Assembly (NCBI GenBank): GCA_949482135.1
Contig: CASYFC010000002.1
Span: 248,001 to 312,000, forward strand
DNA from: an uncultured Clostridia bacterium
GTDB lineage: Bacteria; Bacillota; Clostridia; TANB77; CAG-508
Direction: 5' to 3'
DNA: 64,000 nt
Shown: piece after piece, positions 1 to 8,147 of the stretch
How the letters are laid out: each line of letters opens with the position of its first letter
How positions within the stretch are numbered: position 1 is the first letter of the stretch
Made by a program: the position numbers and the translations under genes
Notes under the pieces: generated by a model
Told to the model about the DNA's origin: nothing
Database searches by the model: none
Seen by the model: the letters and a program-made list of their open reading frames with translations, nothing else

Positions 1-350
1 ATCTGATTACAGATCAAATGGTATATGCTTTGCTTGATATTGATAAGAAGTTTGAGCAGGTGATGAGGCAGTCTCCTCCAGATATAAACATTGATGAGCT
101 TAGAAAAGCTGAAACCAAGAAATTGCATAGTGATTGGGATAGGTTAAATGCCTGTGTGCGTGACAGATATCCTGATGTTATTCTTTCTTCAGAAGTTTTA
201 GAACTTGGAGTTGTAAACTTCATTGAGGATAAGATGTTTTCATATGTTGATCCGTTGGTTGTATATAAGGGGATTGATTATTTGAGAAGTTTTAATCCAC
301 TTGAGGCAGATGAAAATATTATTAAGTTAATGTTGGAACACAACATTTAA
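1..350 (+). CDS. Hypothetical protein, 5' end outside window
   Basis: The product is not recognised. The reading frame is open to the left edge (codons for L-I-T-D-Q precede the first ATG at 18), so the gene probably begins upstream and the visible ATG may be internal. The visible part is about 115 residues, soluble, acidic-to-neutral, with no membrane segment or known motif. Base composition is above that of neighbouring genes: 24 of 60 bases at 61-120 are G or C, against 16 of 60 in a sample of typA. It ends just before a strong hairpin terminator, so it is transcriptionally separate from the next gene. I group it with three other higher-GC single-gene islands in the window and infer horizontal acquisition. 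Confidence 0.6.
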   Translation, partial: LITDQMVYALLDIDKKFEQVMRQSPPDINIDELRKAETKKLHSDWDRLNACVRDRYPDVILSSEVLELGVVNFIEDKMFSYVDPLVVYKGIDYLRSFNPLEADENIIKLMLEHNI

Positions 351-379
351 TTTTCTGAAATATTTATATTGCGACTTTC

Positions 380-417
380 GCTCCAGAGGCTACATTGTAG
401 CCTCTGGAGCTTTTTTT
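380..417 (+). terminator. Rho-independent terminator
   Basis: A perfect 14-base stem (380-393 with 397-410), a three-base loop and a run of seven T follow the partial hypothetical gene. The stem is GC-rich compared with native terminators in this window. Confidence 0.9.
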
Positions 418-441
418 ATATTAAAATAAGATAACACTTAC

Positions 442-470
442 TTGATAGAGTTGTATTTATTTGATATAAT
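442..470 (+). promoter_or_regulatory. Promoter of the P-loop ATPase/cmk/plsC operon
   Basis: TTGATA (442-447), a 17-base spacer and TATAAT (465-470), with TGA before the -10 box forming an extended -10. It lies 31 bases upstream of the ATG at 502. Confidence 0.8.
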
Positions 471-501
471 ATCAATCATAGAAATTTTGTAGGAGATTAA
501 T

Positions 502-1365
502 ATGTTATTATTTGATACACACAAAATGAAAGTATATGCTTTTGTTGGACCATCAGGAACTGGTAAAAGTTATAGAGCACAAATGGTAGCCAATGAAAGA
601 GGAATTAATTATATAATTGATGATGGGCTTTTAATAAGTGGAAATGAAGTTTTAGCTGGAATTTCTGCAAAAAAAGCTCCAACTAAGATTGAAACAGTAA
701 GAAATGCATTATTTCAAAATGAACAAAGAAAAAAAGAAATACAAACAGTAATTAAAAAGAAAAAACCTGATAGTATATTAATTTTAGGAACTTCAGACGA
801 AATGGTTAGAAGAATTGCAGAAAATTTAGGATTTCCTCCAATTTCACAAACTATATATATAACAGATGTGGCAACAGAAGAGGAAATGGCAACTGCAAGA
901 AATGTTAGAGTTACTCAAGGTAAACATGTAATACCAGTTCCAACATTTGCAATAAAAAAAGATTTTTCAGGATATTTATTAGATCCACTTCAAATATTTA
1001 AATCAACAGGAAAAGGTAAAGCACCATATGTTTCAGAAAAATCAATTATAAGACCAACATTTAGTTATATGGGAAATTTTAAAATTTCAGATACAGTATT
1101 TAAACAAATAATAGACTGTGTTGCAGATAAAACAAAAGGTGTTAATAAAATATATAGAACAATTATTAAAAAGCATGAAGGCTTTGATGATGGAATGTAT
1201 ATTTATATAGAAGTTATAATTGAATTTGGATTTAATATTAATGAAACAATGTCTTTACTAAGAAAAAAGATTATAAAAGAAATAGAAAATTTAACAGCAA
1301 TGAATGTACTTAATATGGATATTGTAGTAAAAGGTGTAAATTATAATAAACAAGAAAAGAAATAA
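502..1365 (+). CDS. P-loop ATPase fused to an Asp23/Gls24-like domain
   Basis: A 287-residue protein with a clear Walker A motif GPSGTGKS at residues 16-23 and a hydrophobic strand ILILGTSDEM around residue 92 that could serve the Walker B role. The C-terminal part (about 180-280) resembles the Asp23/Gls24 envelope-stress family. This architecture is known, without a defined function, in Clostridia. The start at 502 is chosen because AGGAG lies 7 bases upstream; the later Met at residue 9 has no better site. It is the first gene of a run with cmk and plsC, with its own promoter at 442. A role in envelope stress or nucleotide sensing is inference only; the molecular substrate is unknown. Confidence 0.75.
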   Translation: MLLFDTHKMKVYAFVGPSGTGKSYRAQMVANERGINYIIDDGLLISGNEVLAGISAKKAPTKIETVRNALFQNEQRKKEIQTVIKKKKPDSILILGTSDEMVRRIAENLGFPPISQTIYITDVATEEEMATARNVRVTQGKHVIPVPTFAIKKDFSGYLLDPLQIFKSTGKGKAPYVSEKSIIRPTFSYMGNFKISDTVFKQIIDCVADKTKGVNKIYRTIIKKHEGFDDGMYIYIEVIIEFGFNINETMSLLRKKIIKEIENLTAMNVLNMDIVVKGVNYNKQEKK

Positions 1366-1395
1366 AGCTTATTTAAAATAATGGAGGGTTATTTT

Positions 1396-2064
1396 ATGGC
1401 ATTCATAGTAGCAATAGATGGACCAGCTGGAAGTGGAAAAGGAACAATTACAAAATTAGTAGGAAAAAGATTAAGTTTAGTGAACATAGATACAGGTGCA
1501 ATGTATAGGTGTGCAAGTTTATACATGATAAGAAATAATATACATTTAGATGAAATAGATAAAATTAATGATATGCTAAAAAAAATAGAAATAAAACAAG
1601 AGAAAATTAATGATATAGATAAATTTTATTTAAATGGTGAAGATGTTTCTGATAAAATAAGAGAAAAAGATGTAAATAGTATTGTTTCACAAGTTTCACA
1701 TATTCTTCTTATTAGAGAACGTATGGTAGAACTTCAAAGAGAAATGGGAAAAAATGCAGATATAGTGATGGAAGGAAGAGATATTGGAACAAATGTATTT
1801 CCAATGGCTGATGTAAAAATATACTTAGATGCAAGTGCAGAAGAAAGAGCAAATCGTAGATTAAAACAAAATGAAGAAAAAGGTATAAAAATGAGTTATG
1901 AGGAAATTTTAGAAAACATAAAATTTAGAGATAACAATGATAAAACAAGTCCTGTTGCTCCATTAAAACAAGCAGAAGATGCTATATATCTAGATACTAC
2001 TAATATGACAATTGAAGAAGTTGTTGATAAAATTGTAAATATAGTAGATTCAAAAAGAAAATAA
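1396..2064 (+). CDS. cmk: Cytidylate kinase
   Basis: Transfers phosphate from ATP to CMP or dCMP in pyrimidine nucleotide salvage and supply of CDP; cytosolic. The 222-residue length fits the family. The P-loop GPAGSGKGT is at residues 9-17, GRDIGT and the lid segment with DASAEERANRR follow, and the C-terminal FRDNNDKTSP motif is typical. An ATG at 1381 is in frame, but GGAGGG at 1383-1388 sits inside that extension and is correctly spaced for the ATG at 1396, so 1396 is preferred. The order ATPase-cmk-plsC is a common Clostridia arrangement, usually followed by ispH or rpsA genes that are not present here. Confidence 0.93.
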   Translation: MAFIVAIDGPAGSGKGTITKLVGKRLSLVNIDTGAMYRCASLYMIRNNIHLDEIDKINDMLKKIEIKQEKINDIDKFYLNGEDVSDKIREKDVNSIVSQVSHILLIRERMVELQREMGKNADIVMEGRDIGTNVFPMADVKIYLDASAEERANRRLKQNEEKGIKMSYEEILENIKFRDNNDKTSPVAPLKQAEDAIYLDTTNMTIEEVVDKIVNIVDSKRK

Positions 2065-2115
2065 TAAATAAAAAGGAGAAATAAATTTTACAGATTAAAA
2101 TTTATAAACAAAAAT

Positions 2116-2727
2116 ATGAAAGAAGTTTTAAAAAAAATAGGTAGAGTATTTGTAAGAGGATGTATATATACATATTGCAAGATTGTATATAGAGTACAAA
2201 TAATAGGAAAAGAAAATGTTCCTAAAGAGGGACCAGTAATTTTCTGTGGAAATCATAGAACATACTTAGATCCACCATTAATCGTTGTAACAGCGGGAAG
2301 ACATATGAGATTTATGGCAAAAGAAGAATTAAGAAAAAATCCATTATTTGCTTTGCTAGGAATCTTTTTTGAAGGAATTTATGTAAAAAGAGATTCAAAA
2401 GATATAGCTTCTTTGAAAACAGCGTTAAAAACTTTAAAAAATGGAGGTTGTATTGGTCTTTTTCCAGAAGGAACAAGAAATGGATTTGAAAAAAATGAAG
2501 GTTCAATTAAAAATGGTGCAGCATATATGGCATTAAAAACAGGAGCACAAATAGTTCCAATAGGAATTGTTGGAAGTGCAAAACCATTTTCTAAAAATGC
2601 AATTATATATGGAAAGCCACTAGATTTAGTAAAGTTTGCAAATAAAAAAGTTGAAAAAGAAGATGAAGAAAAAGTAAGTAATTTATTAAAAGAACAAATA
2701 TTACTTTTATCAAGTTCAGAAATTTAA
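2116..2727 (+). CDS. plsC: 1-acyl-sn-glycerol-3-phosphate acyltransferase
   Basis: Acylates lysophosphatidic acid to phosphatidic acid at the inner membrane face, the second acylation of phospholipid synthesis. The 203-residue protein has the catalytic HX4D motif (H47, D52 in NHRTYLD) and the FPEGTR phosphate-binding motif near residues 115-121. A hydrophobic N-terminal stretch fits peripheral membrane attachment. The start is slightly uncertain: a good AAGGAGA lies at 2073-2079, more than 30 bases upstream of the ATG at 2116, and no other ATG, GTG or TTG in this frame lies between. The gene is last in the operon and is followed by a hairpin terminator at 2734. Confidence 0.9.
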   Translation: MKEVLKKIGRVFVRGCIYTYCKIVYRVQIIGKENVPKEGPVIFCGNHRTYLDPPLIVVTAGRHMRFMAKEELRKNPLFALLGIFFEGIYVKRDSKDIASLKTALKTLKNGGCIGLFPEGTRNGFEKNEGSIKNGAAYMALKTGAQIVPIGIVGSAKPFSKNAIIYGKPLDLVKFANKKVEKEDEEKVSNLLKEQILLLSSSEI

Positions 2728-2733
2728 ATAATA

Positions 2734-2766
2734 AAATAACTGCTATATAATAGCAGTTATTTTATT
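2734..2766 (+). terminator. Terminator after plsC
   Basis: A perfect 13-base stem (2734-2746 with 2750-2762), a three-base loop and a T-rich tail. The AT-rich stem is typical of native terminators here. Confidence 0.8.
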
Positions 2767-2778
2767 ATTTAAGTTGCA

Positions 2779-2807
2779 TTGTATAATATGTAAATATGTG
2801 ATATAAT
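2779..2807 (+). promoter_or_regulatory. Promoter of the Bax inhibitor-1 gene
   Basis: TTGTAT (2779-2784), a 17-base spacer and TATAAT (2802-2807) with a TGA extended -10 element. The promoter is AT-rich and native-looking although the gene it drives is not. Confidence 0.75.
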
Positions 2808-2819
2808 AAAAAAGTAACT

Positions 2820-2833
2820 GTGAGATATCTCAC
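2820..2833 (+). promoter_or_regulatory. Palindrome at the transcription start, candidate operator
   Basis: GTGAGATATCTCAC is a perfect 14-base palindrome starting 12 bases after the -10 box, where a repressor bound near the transcription start would block initiation. No matching palindrome was seen elsewhere in the window and no regulator gene is adjacent. The operator role is inferred from position and symmetry only. Confidence 0.45.
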
Positions 2834-2870
2834 GAAACCTACTTTGTATAGAATGACAGGAGGAATTATT

Positions 2871-3560
2871 ATGAGAGCCAATTACACAAGTGAGTACAGT
2901 TCACGCGAAAGGTATTCGAGAGGTGACAAAATGACTGCACGGGCTTACAACCTGAGCATAGGTTTTGTGTTGCTCTGGGGGTTCATCATCAATGCGGTGA
3001 TGTGTGCCTTTACCAGTGATTTTTTCACCAACCTGTATGAGACAAGCCCGTTTTTCTTTATTCTCGCTTATTTCGTGGTAGCCATTGCAGGAATTGTAAT
3101 TTGCCACGGAGAAAGAGGGATTGGGATTACGTTTTTGGGGTATCACCTCATTGTCTTTGCAGTAGGAACTCTGCTTGCCATAAGTGTACCGCAGTTCAGT
3201 AATGTGTCAATCATGAACGCATGTGTAATCACGGTAATTGTGACATTGGTTATGATTGGTTTTTCTACAGTCAAGCCGGATGTCTTTTTGTCCATGGGCA
3301 AAACATTGTTTATTTGCTTGTCGGCAGCAATCATAATTGAACTTATCATGTTGCTGTTTAGAATTCACATTCCGACACTTTGGGATTTTGCCATTGTGAT
3401 TCTGTTTTGTGGATATGTCGGCTATGATTGGGCACTTGCTCAAAAGAAGCGGAAGACCTTGGAAAATGCTGTGAACAGCTGTGCAGGATTGTATTTGGAT
3501 ATGATCAACATATTCATAAGACTGCTTGGTAGAGGTGGAAGTAGCAGATCTTCCAAATAA
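2871..3560 (+). CDS. Bax inhibitor-1 (UPF0005/YccA) family membrane protein
   Basis: A 229-residue protein with about seven hydrophobic segments and the typical C-terminal signature of the family: GYVGYDW, then a region with ALYLD-like CAGLYLDMINIFIRLL. Family members are integral membrane proteins linked to calcium leak and stress or protease control, but the physiological role in bacteria is poorly defined. The start at 2871 follows AGGAGG with good spacing; an in-frame ATG at 2820 falls on the palindrome and is unlikely. Composition is unlike its neighbours (27 of 60 bases at 3061-3120 are G or C), and two in-frame CGG arginine codons occur, a codon almost absent from native genes. It has its own promoter and terminator. 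I infer horizontal acquisition. Confidence 0.85.
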   Translation: MRANYTSEYSSRERYSRGDKMTARAYNLSIGFVLLWGFIINAVMCAFTSDFFTNLYETSPFFFILAYFVVAIAGIVICHGERGIGITFLGYHLIVFAVGTLLAISVPQFSNVSIMNACVITVIVTLVMIGFSTVKPDVFLSMGKTLFICLSAAIIIELIMLLFRIHIPTLWDFAIVILFCGYVGYDWALAQKKRKTLENAVNSCAGLYLDMINIFIRLLGRGGSSRSSK

Positions 3561-3585
3561 GTTTCAAATAGGAAAAAGGCTCTGT

Positions 3586-3616
3586 GCCCCGTTATCAAAT
3601 GATAGCGGGGCGCTTT
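3586..3616 (+). terminator. Terminator after the Bax inhibitor-1 gene
   Basis: An 11-base GC-rich stem with one G-T pair (3586-3596 with 3601-3611), loop AAAT, followed by a short T-containing tail. It closes the higher-GC island. Confidence 0.7.
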
Positions 3617-3657
3617 CCAATTTTAAATTATATAAAAAAAATATAAATATACAATCG

Positions 3658-3686
3658 TTGACAAAAAAATGCTAATAGTATATAAT
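3658..3686 (+). promoter_or_regulatory. Consensus promoter of typA
   Basis: TTGACA (3658-3663), a 17-base spacer and TATAAT (3681-3686): a full sigma-A consensus, suggesting high expression. Confidence 0.88.
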
Positions 3687-3741
3687 ATTATGGTTGTAAA
3701 AGAGAATTATGTAAATCTTTAAATAAAAGGGGTAAATAAAA

Positions 3742-5565
3742 ATGAAGAACCAAAAAATTAGAAATGTAGCAATAATTGCACACGTTGACCATGGAAAAAC
3801 AACATTAGTAGATGCTATGCTTAGACAAAGTGGTATTTTTAGAGCAAATGAACAAGTTGCAGAAAGAGTTATGGACTCTAATGACTTAGAAAAAGAAAGA
3901 GGAATTACAATTCTTTCAAAAAATACAGCAGTTCATTATAAAGATATTAAAATCAATATAGTAGACACACCAGGACACGCAGACTTCGGTGGAGAAGTAG
4001 AACGTGTTTTAAAAATGGTTGATGGTGTTGTTTTATTAGTAGATGCTTTTGAAGGTGCAATGCCTCAAACAAGAGAGGTTTTAAAGAAATCTTTAGCATT
4101 AAAATTAAAACCAATAGTTGTTATAAATAAAATTGATAGACCTGGAGCACAACCATTAAAAGTTGTTGATAGTGTTTTAGATTTATTTATTGAACTTGGA
4201 GCTGATGATGATCAATTAGAATTTCCAGTTGTATATGCTTCAGGAAAACAAGGTACAGCTACTTTAGATTTAGATAAACCAGGTGAAAATCTAGAATGTT
4301 TATTTGAAACAATAATAAATCAAATTGAAGCACCAGCATGTGATATGGATGGTACAATGCAAATGCTAGTTTCAAATATAGATTATGATGATTATATTGG
4401 TAGAATTTCAATTGGTAGAGTTGAAAGAGGAGCAATAGACTTAAATATGCCAGTTGCAATTTGTAAATCAGAAGATAAAATATTAAATGCAAGAGTTGCA
4501 AAACTTTATGTGTATGATGGATTAAAAAGAATTGAAGTTGAACATGCAGATGCAGGAGATATAGTTGCATTATCTGGTGTTGCAGATATAAATATAGGTG
4601 ATACAATTTGTGATTATGAACATCCTGAAAAAATACCATTTGTGGATATAGATGAACCAACAGTATCTATGACATTTAGTGTTAATAATGGACCATTTGC
4701 AGGAAAAGAAGGCCAATTTGTTACATCAAGACATATTAGAGATAGATTATTTAAAGAATTAGATAGAAATGTTAGTTTAAGAGTTAAAGAAGCAGATACA
4801 CCAGATTCATTTGAAGTTTCAGGTAGAGGAGAACTTCATTTATCAGTTCTTATTGAAACTATGAGAAGAGAAGGATTTGAACTTTTAGTTTCAAGACCAA
4901 AAGTTATTTTCAAAGAAATAGATGGTGTAAAATGTGAACCAATGGAAAGACTTGTTGTTAATGTTCCTGATGATTGTGTTGGAAATGTTATAGAAAAATT
5001 AGGTAGAAGAAAAGCTGAAATGCTTAATATGGAACCAGCAGAAGATGGACATACAAAAATAGAATTTAAAATACCAGCAAGAGGAATTATTGGATATAGA
5101 ACAGAATTTTTAACAGATACAAAAGGTGAAGGAACAATGAATCATATATTTGATTGTTACGAACCATATAAAGGAGATGTTCAAGCTAGAGTTAGAGGAA
5201 CAATAGTTGCTTTTGAAAATGGAAAATCAATTACTTATGGTTTATACAATGCTCAAGATAAAGGTGATTTATTTATAGGACCAGGTGTTGAAGTTTATGA
5301 AGGTATGATTGTTGGATTAAACTCAAGAAGTGAAGATTTAGCAATTAATGTATGTAAAGAAAAACATTTAACAAATACTAGAGCTTCAGGTTCAGATGAA
5401 GCACTTCGTTTAGTTCCACCAATTCAAATGAGCTTAGAAAAAGCTATTGAATTTATTCAAGATGATGAGTTGGTAGAAATTACACCAAAAAGTATTAGAT
5501 TAAGAAAGAAAATATTAAATAATAAAGATAGAGAAAGAGCAGCAAGACAAAATGCAAATCAATAG
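3742..5565 (+). CDS. typA: Ribosome-associated GTPase TypA/BipA
   Basis: A translational GTPase related to EF-G and LepA that acts on the ribosome in 50S assembly and stress or cold adaptation. The 607-residue length is normal. G1 AHVDHGKT (residues 13-20), RGITI switch, DTPGH (about 75-79) and NKID (about 129-132) are all present, followed by the EF-G-like domains and the family-specific C-terminal domain with the [18 protein letters not shown] segment. The start has GGGG 10 bases upstream. It is monocistronic, with a consensus promoter upstream and a strong terminator downstream. Confidence 0.96.
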   Translation: MKNQKIRNVAIIAHVDHGKTTLVDAMLRQSGIFRANEQVAERVMDSNDLEKERGITILSKNTAVHYKDIKINIVDTPGHADFGGEVERVLKMVDGVVLLVDAFEGAMPQTREVLKKSLALKLKPIVVINKIDRPGAQPLKVVDSVLDLFIELGADDDQLEFPVVYASGKQGTATLDLDKPGENLECLFETIINQIEAPACDMDGTMQMLVSNIDYDDYIGRISIGRVERGAIDLNMPVAICKSEDKILNARVAKLYVYDGLKRIEVEHADAGDIVALSGVADINIGDTICDYEHPEKIPFVDIDEPTVSMTFSVNNGPFAGKEGQFVTSRHIRDRLFKELDRNVSLRVKEADTPDSFEVSGRGELHLSVLIETMRREGFELLVSRPKVIFKEIDGVKCEPMERLVVNVPDDCVGNVIEKLGRRKAEMLNMEPAEDGHTKIEFKIPARGIIGYRTEFLTDTKGEGTMNHIFDCYEPYKGDVQARVRGTIVAFENGKSITYGLYNAQDKGDLFIGPGVEVYEGMIVGLNSRSEDLAINVCKEKHLTNTRASGSDEALRLVPPIQMSLEKAIEFIQDDELVEITPKSIRLRKKILNNKDRERAARQNANQ

Positions 5566-5577
5566 AAAATAATAAGA

Positions 5578-5609
5578 AAGCGGCGGTCAAAGTAAAGACC
5601 ACCGCTTTT
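5578..5609 (+). terminator. Terminator after typA, possibly bidirectional
   Basis: A 12-base stem with one mismatch (AAAGCGGCGGTC with GACCACCGCTTT), an eight-base loop and a long T run. The convergent minus-strand gene ends at 5646, so the hairpin may stop both transcripts. Confidence 0.85.
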
Positions 5610-5645
5610 TTTGAACTTAAAACCGCTAACAATTGTAAAAAAAAG

Positions 5646-5966
5646 TTAAGGGCTGTATGCTACCATTTCATGGATCGACCTGCCAGAAAAAGCACAAGTT
5701 CCCACAGGATTTCTGGTATATGCCAAAAACGGCTTATCCAGTTCTAAATTCTTGTAGGATAGATATTCACCGAGCTGAACCAGGTAATAATGATCCTGAT
5801 TTTTGCAGAAATATTCTGCATCTCTCAGAATATTCATATCAGTAGGTACAGTGAGACAAAAGTCTTCAAGCTCGATGTGGTGTTCAATCAGATCTTTGTC
5901 GATAGGATTAATTTTCCGATGTAAAGCTTCTTCAACAATCACAAATACCAAATTATCACTACGCAT
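5646..5966 (-). CDS. Hypothetical protein on a minus-strand island
   Basis: A 106-residue soluble protein of unknown function with no motif I recognise. The coding call rests on signals: on the minus strand AGGAGG precedes the ATG by 8 bases, a promoter lies at 6009-6037, and the open frame fills the island. Overlapping plus-strand frames lack such signals. It points against all neighbouring genes and sits between typA and a methyltransferase gene. Composition is moderately higher than native genes (22 of 60 bases at 5761-5820 are G or C), and one in-frame CGG (in L-H-R-K) is used, unlike native genes. Likely a horizontally acquired single gene. Confidence 0.7.
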   Translation of the reverse strand: MRSDNLVFVIVEEALHRKINPIDKDLIEHHIELEDFCLTVPTDMNILRDAEYFCKNQDHYYLVQLGEYLSYKNLELDKPFLAYTRNPVGTCAFSGRSIHEMVAYSP

Positions 5967-6008
5967 ACGAAGTTCCTCCTTTATAAAGTATTTTTATGAG
6001 CTTCTAAA

Positions 6009-6037
6009 AGTATATCACAGATTTACATAAAAATCAA
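6009..6037 (-). promoter_or_regulatory. Minus-strand promoter of the 5646-5966 gene
   Basis: Read on the minus strand: TTGATT (6037-6032), a 17-base spacer and TATACT (6014-6009) with a TGA extended -10. It lies 43 bases from the start codon and is back to back with the plus promoter at 6053. Confidence 0.72.
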
Positions 6038-6052
6038 ATTTCATATATATAA

Positions 6053-6081
6053 TTGAAAAAAATCCTACTTTGTGATATAAA
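6053..6081 (+). promoter_or_regulatory. Promoter of the O-methyltransferase gene
   Basis: TTGAAA (6053-6058), a 17-base spacer and TATAAA (6076-6081) with a TGA extended -10. Together with the minus promoter it forms a compact divergent control region. Confidence 0.7.
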
Positions 6082-6115
6082 ATTACTGTAAAAAAATCAA
6101 AAAGAGGGATAAAAA

Positions 6116-6706
6116 ATGTTTAATCAAGAAGAATTTGAAATAGTAAAAAAAAGAGCATTAGAGAATCATATTCCAATAATAATGGATGATACGTTAGAAA
6201 AAATAAAGGAAATTTTAGAAGAAGAAAAACCAATAAGAATTTTAGAAATTGGAACTGCAGTTGGATACTCTGCCTCATGTTTTGCAAGATATGCAGAAAA
6301 TGCAATAATTGATACAATAGAATTAGATTCTGAAAGAGCTAAAGAAGCAATAGAAAATGTAAAAAAAATTGGTGTAGCAGACAGAATAAATATTATGATT
6401 GGAAATGCAGTTGAGATTTTACCAACTTTAAAAAATGAATACGATATTGTATTTATAGATGCTGCAAAAAGTAAATATTCTATTTTCTTAGAAGAGGGAA
6501 TAAGATTAATAAAAAATAACGGATTAATTTTAGCAGATAATGTTTTATATAAAGGTTATGTTATGAGTGATTATAATAAACATAAACAAAGAACTGCTGT
6601 AAGACATTTAAGAGAATATATAAAAGAAATAACTGAAAATCCAAATTTAAAAACAGAGATATTAGAAATAGGAGATGGACTTTCAATTACTAGAGTTAGT
6701 AAATAA
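6116..6706 (+). CDS. trmR: SAM-dependent O-methyltransferase, TrmR-like
   Basis: A 196-residue class I methyltransferase. The SAM-binding loop EIGTAVGYSA is near residues 42-51, the acidic FIDAAKSKY motif near 113, and LILADNVLYKGYV follows; this set matches the family containing Bacillus TrmR (YrrM), which methylates 5-hydroxyuridine at the tRNA wobble position. Related catechol-type O-methyltransferases look similar, so the tRNA role is inferred. RBS GAGGG lies upstream of the ATG. It has its own promoter and is separate from glmU. Confidence 0.78.
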   Translation: MFNQEEFEIVKKRALENHIPIIMDDTLEKIKEILEEEKPIRILEIGTAVGYSASCFARYAENAIIDTIELDSERAKEAIENVKKIGVADRINIMIGNAVEILPTLKNEYDIVFIDAAKSKYSIFLEEGIRLIKNNGLILADNVLYKGYVMSDYNKHKQRTAVRHLREYIKEITENPNLKTEILEIGDGLSITRVSK

Positions 6707-6724
6707 AGTATTATTTAAACTCAA

Positions 6725-6753
6725 TTGACTAATTAATAATAATATAATAAAAT
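6725..6753 (+). promoter_or_regulatory. Possible promoter of glmU
   Basis: TTGACT (6725-6730), 17 bases, TAAAAT (6748-6753). The region is almost pure A/T, so chance matches are easy. An ACTAATT/AATTAGT inverted repeat overlaps it and may instead be a weak terminator for the gene upstream. Confidence 0.4.
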
Positions 6754-6844
6754 TAGTTAGACTTTGAAAGAAGTTTTTTGAATATTATAAATAAGTATTA
6801 TTAAATTTTATTTAAAACGATGAAGTTTTAAGAAAGGTGATTTT

Positions 6845-8119
6845 ATGATTATTGATGGAGAAGATAAATATGTAATGACTGTTATTATGGCTGCTGGGAA
6901 AGGCACACGTATGAAGTCAGAAAAATCTAAATTAGTTCATAAAATATATGATAAAGAATTAGTAAAAAGAGTAGCAGAATTAGCATTTCAAGTTGGATCT
7001 GATGAAGTTGTTACTGTTGTAGGACATTTAAGAGAACAAGTAGAAGAAGTGCTTGGAGATTCTGTAAAATATGCATATCAAGATGAACTATTAGGTACAG
7101 GTCATGCTGTTATGCAAGCAACAAAGTATTTAGAAGGAAAAAGCGGTAAAGTTGTAATTCTTTATGGAGATGTTCCAATAATAAGAAAAGAAACTTTAGA
7201 AAATTTAATAGTAAAAAGCTTTAAAAATAAAGAATATGCTACTCTTTTAACTGCAATATATGAAAATCCTACAGGATATGGAAGAATTATACGTGATGAA
7301 GGTGGAAATATTAAAGCAATTGTTGAAGAAAAAGATGCAAATATGTATGAGAAGGAAATAAAAGAAATAAACTCAGGTATTTATTGTTTTGATATAGAAG
7401 AATTATTATCAGCATTAAAGGATATAAAACCAAATAATGCACAAGGTGAATATTATTTAACTGATGTTATTAAAATAATGAACGATAAAGGATTAAAAAC
7501 TGGTGCTGTTATTGTTGAGGATAATACAGAAATCTTAGGTGTAAATGATAGAGCTCAATTAGAACTTTTAACAAGAGTTTTAAGAATGAGAATAAATGCG
7601 GAACATATGAGAAATGGAGTTACAATAGAAGATTCAAATTCAACATATATTCATGATAATGTAATAATTGGAGTAGATACTGTAATTCATCCAAATACTA
7701 CTATAAAAAGCGGAGTTATAATTGGAAACAATTGCGAGATTGGGCCAAATGCATATGTAAGAGAAGGGTGTATTATAGGAAATGATGTAAAAATAGGAAA
7801 TTTTGTAGAATTAAAAAAAGCCCAAATTGGAGACAGAACAAAAGTACCTCATTTTATATATCTAGGAGATACCGAAATTGGTAAAGATTGCAATGTTGGT
7901 TGTGGTACAATTACATGCAATTATGATGGAAAAAACAAAAATAAAACTATAATTGGAGATAGAGCATTTATAGGTTCAAATGTAAATTTGGTTGCGCCAG
8001 TAACTTTAGGAGATGACGTACTAATTGCAGCAGGTTCTACAATTACAGAAGATGTACCATCAAATAATATGGGGATTGCAAGAGAGAGACAGATAAACAA
8101 ACCTTATAAAAAGAAATAA
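6845..8119 (+). CDS. glmU: Bifunctional GlcN-1-P acetyltransferase / GlcNAc-1-P uridyltransferase
   Basis: Makes UDP-GlcNAc, the precursor for peptidoglycan and for the amino-sugar pathway downstream in this window. The N-terminal pyrophosphorylase domain has AAGKGTRM followed by SEKSKLVHK, and LGTGHAV. The C-terminal left-handed beta-helix begins near residue 245 and contains KVPHFIYLGD with the catalytic His, and CNYDGKNK. At 424 residues it is somewhat shorter than the usual 450-460, mainly at the C terminus. RBS GAAAGGTGA precedes the ATG at 6845. The next gene starts 28 bases later and is probably co-transcribed. Confidence 0.93.
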   Translation: MIIDGEDKYVMTVIMAAGKGTRMKSEKSKLVHKIYDKELVKRVAELAFQVGSDEVVTVVGHLREQVEEVLGDSVKYAYQDELLGTGHAVMQATKYLEGKSGKVVILYGDVPIIRKETLENLIVKSFKNKEYATLLTAIYENPTGYGRIIRDEGGNIKAIVEEKDANMYEKEIKEINSGIYCFDIEELLSALKDIKPNNAQGEYYLTDVIKIMNDKGLKTGAVIVEDNTEILGVNDRAQLELLTRVLRMRINAEHMRNGVTIEDSNSTYIHDNVIIGVDTVIHPNTTIKSGVIIGNNCEIGPNAYVREGCIIGNDVKIGNFVELKKAQIGDRTKVPHFIYLGDTEIGKDCNVGCGTITCNYDGKNKNKTIIGDRAFIGSNVNLVAPVTLGDDVLIAAGSTITEDVPSNNMGIARERQINKPYKKK

Positions 8120-8147
8120 TTTTTTTATACAAATGAAGGGGTATAAA

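Noticed and set aside
4259-4660. Long minus-strand open frame inside typA
   Set aside because: A Leu/His/Tyr-rich shadow of an A-rich coding strand with no start signals; the same pattern recurs opposite many native genes.
5657-6030. Plus-strand open frames across the island at 5646-5966
   Set aside because: No ribosome binding site; the minus-strand frame has AGGAGG and a promoter with 17-base spacing.
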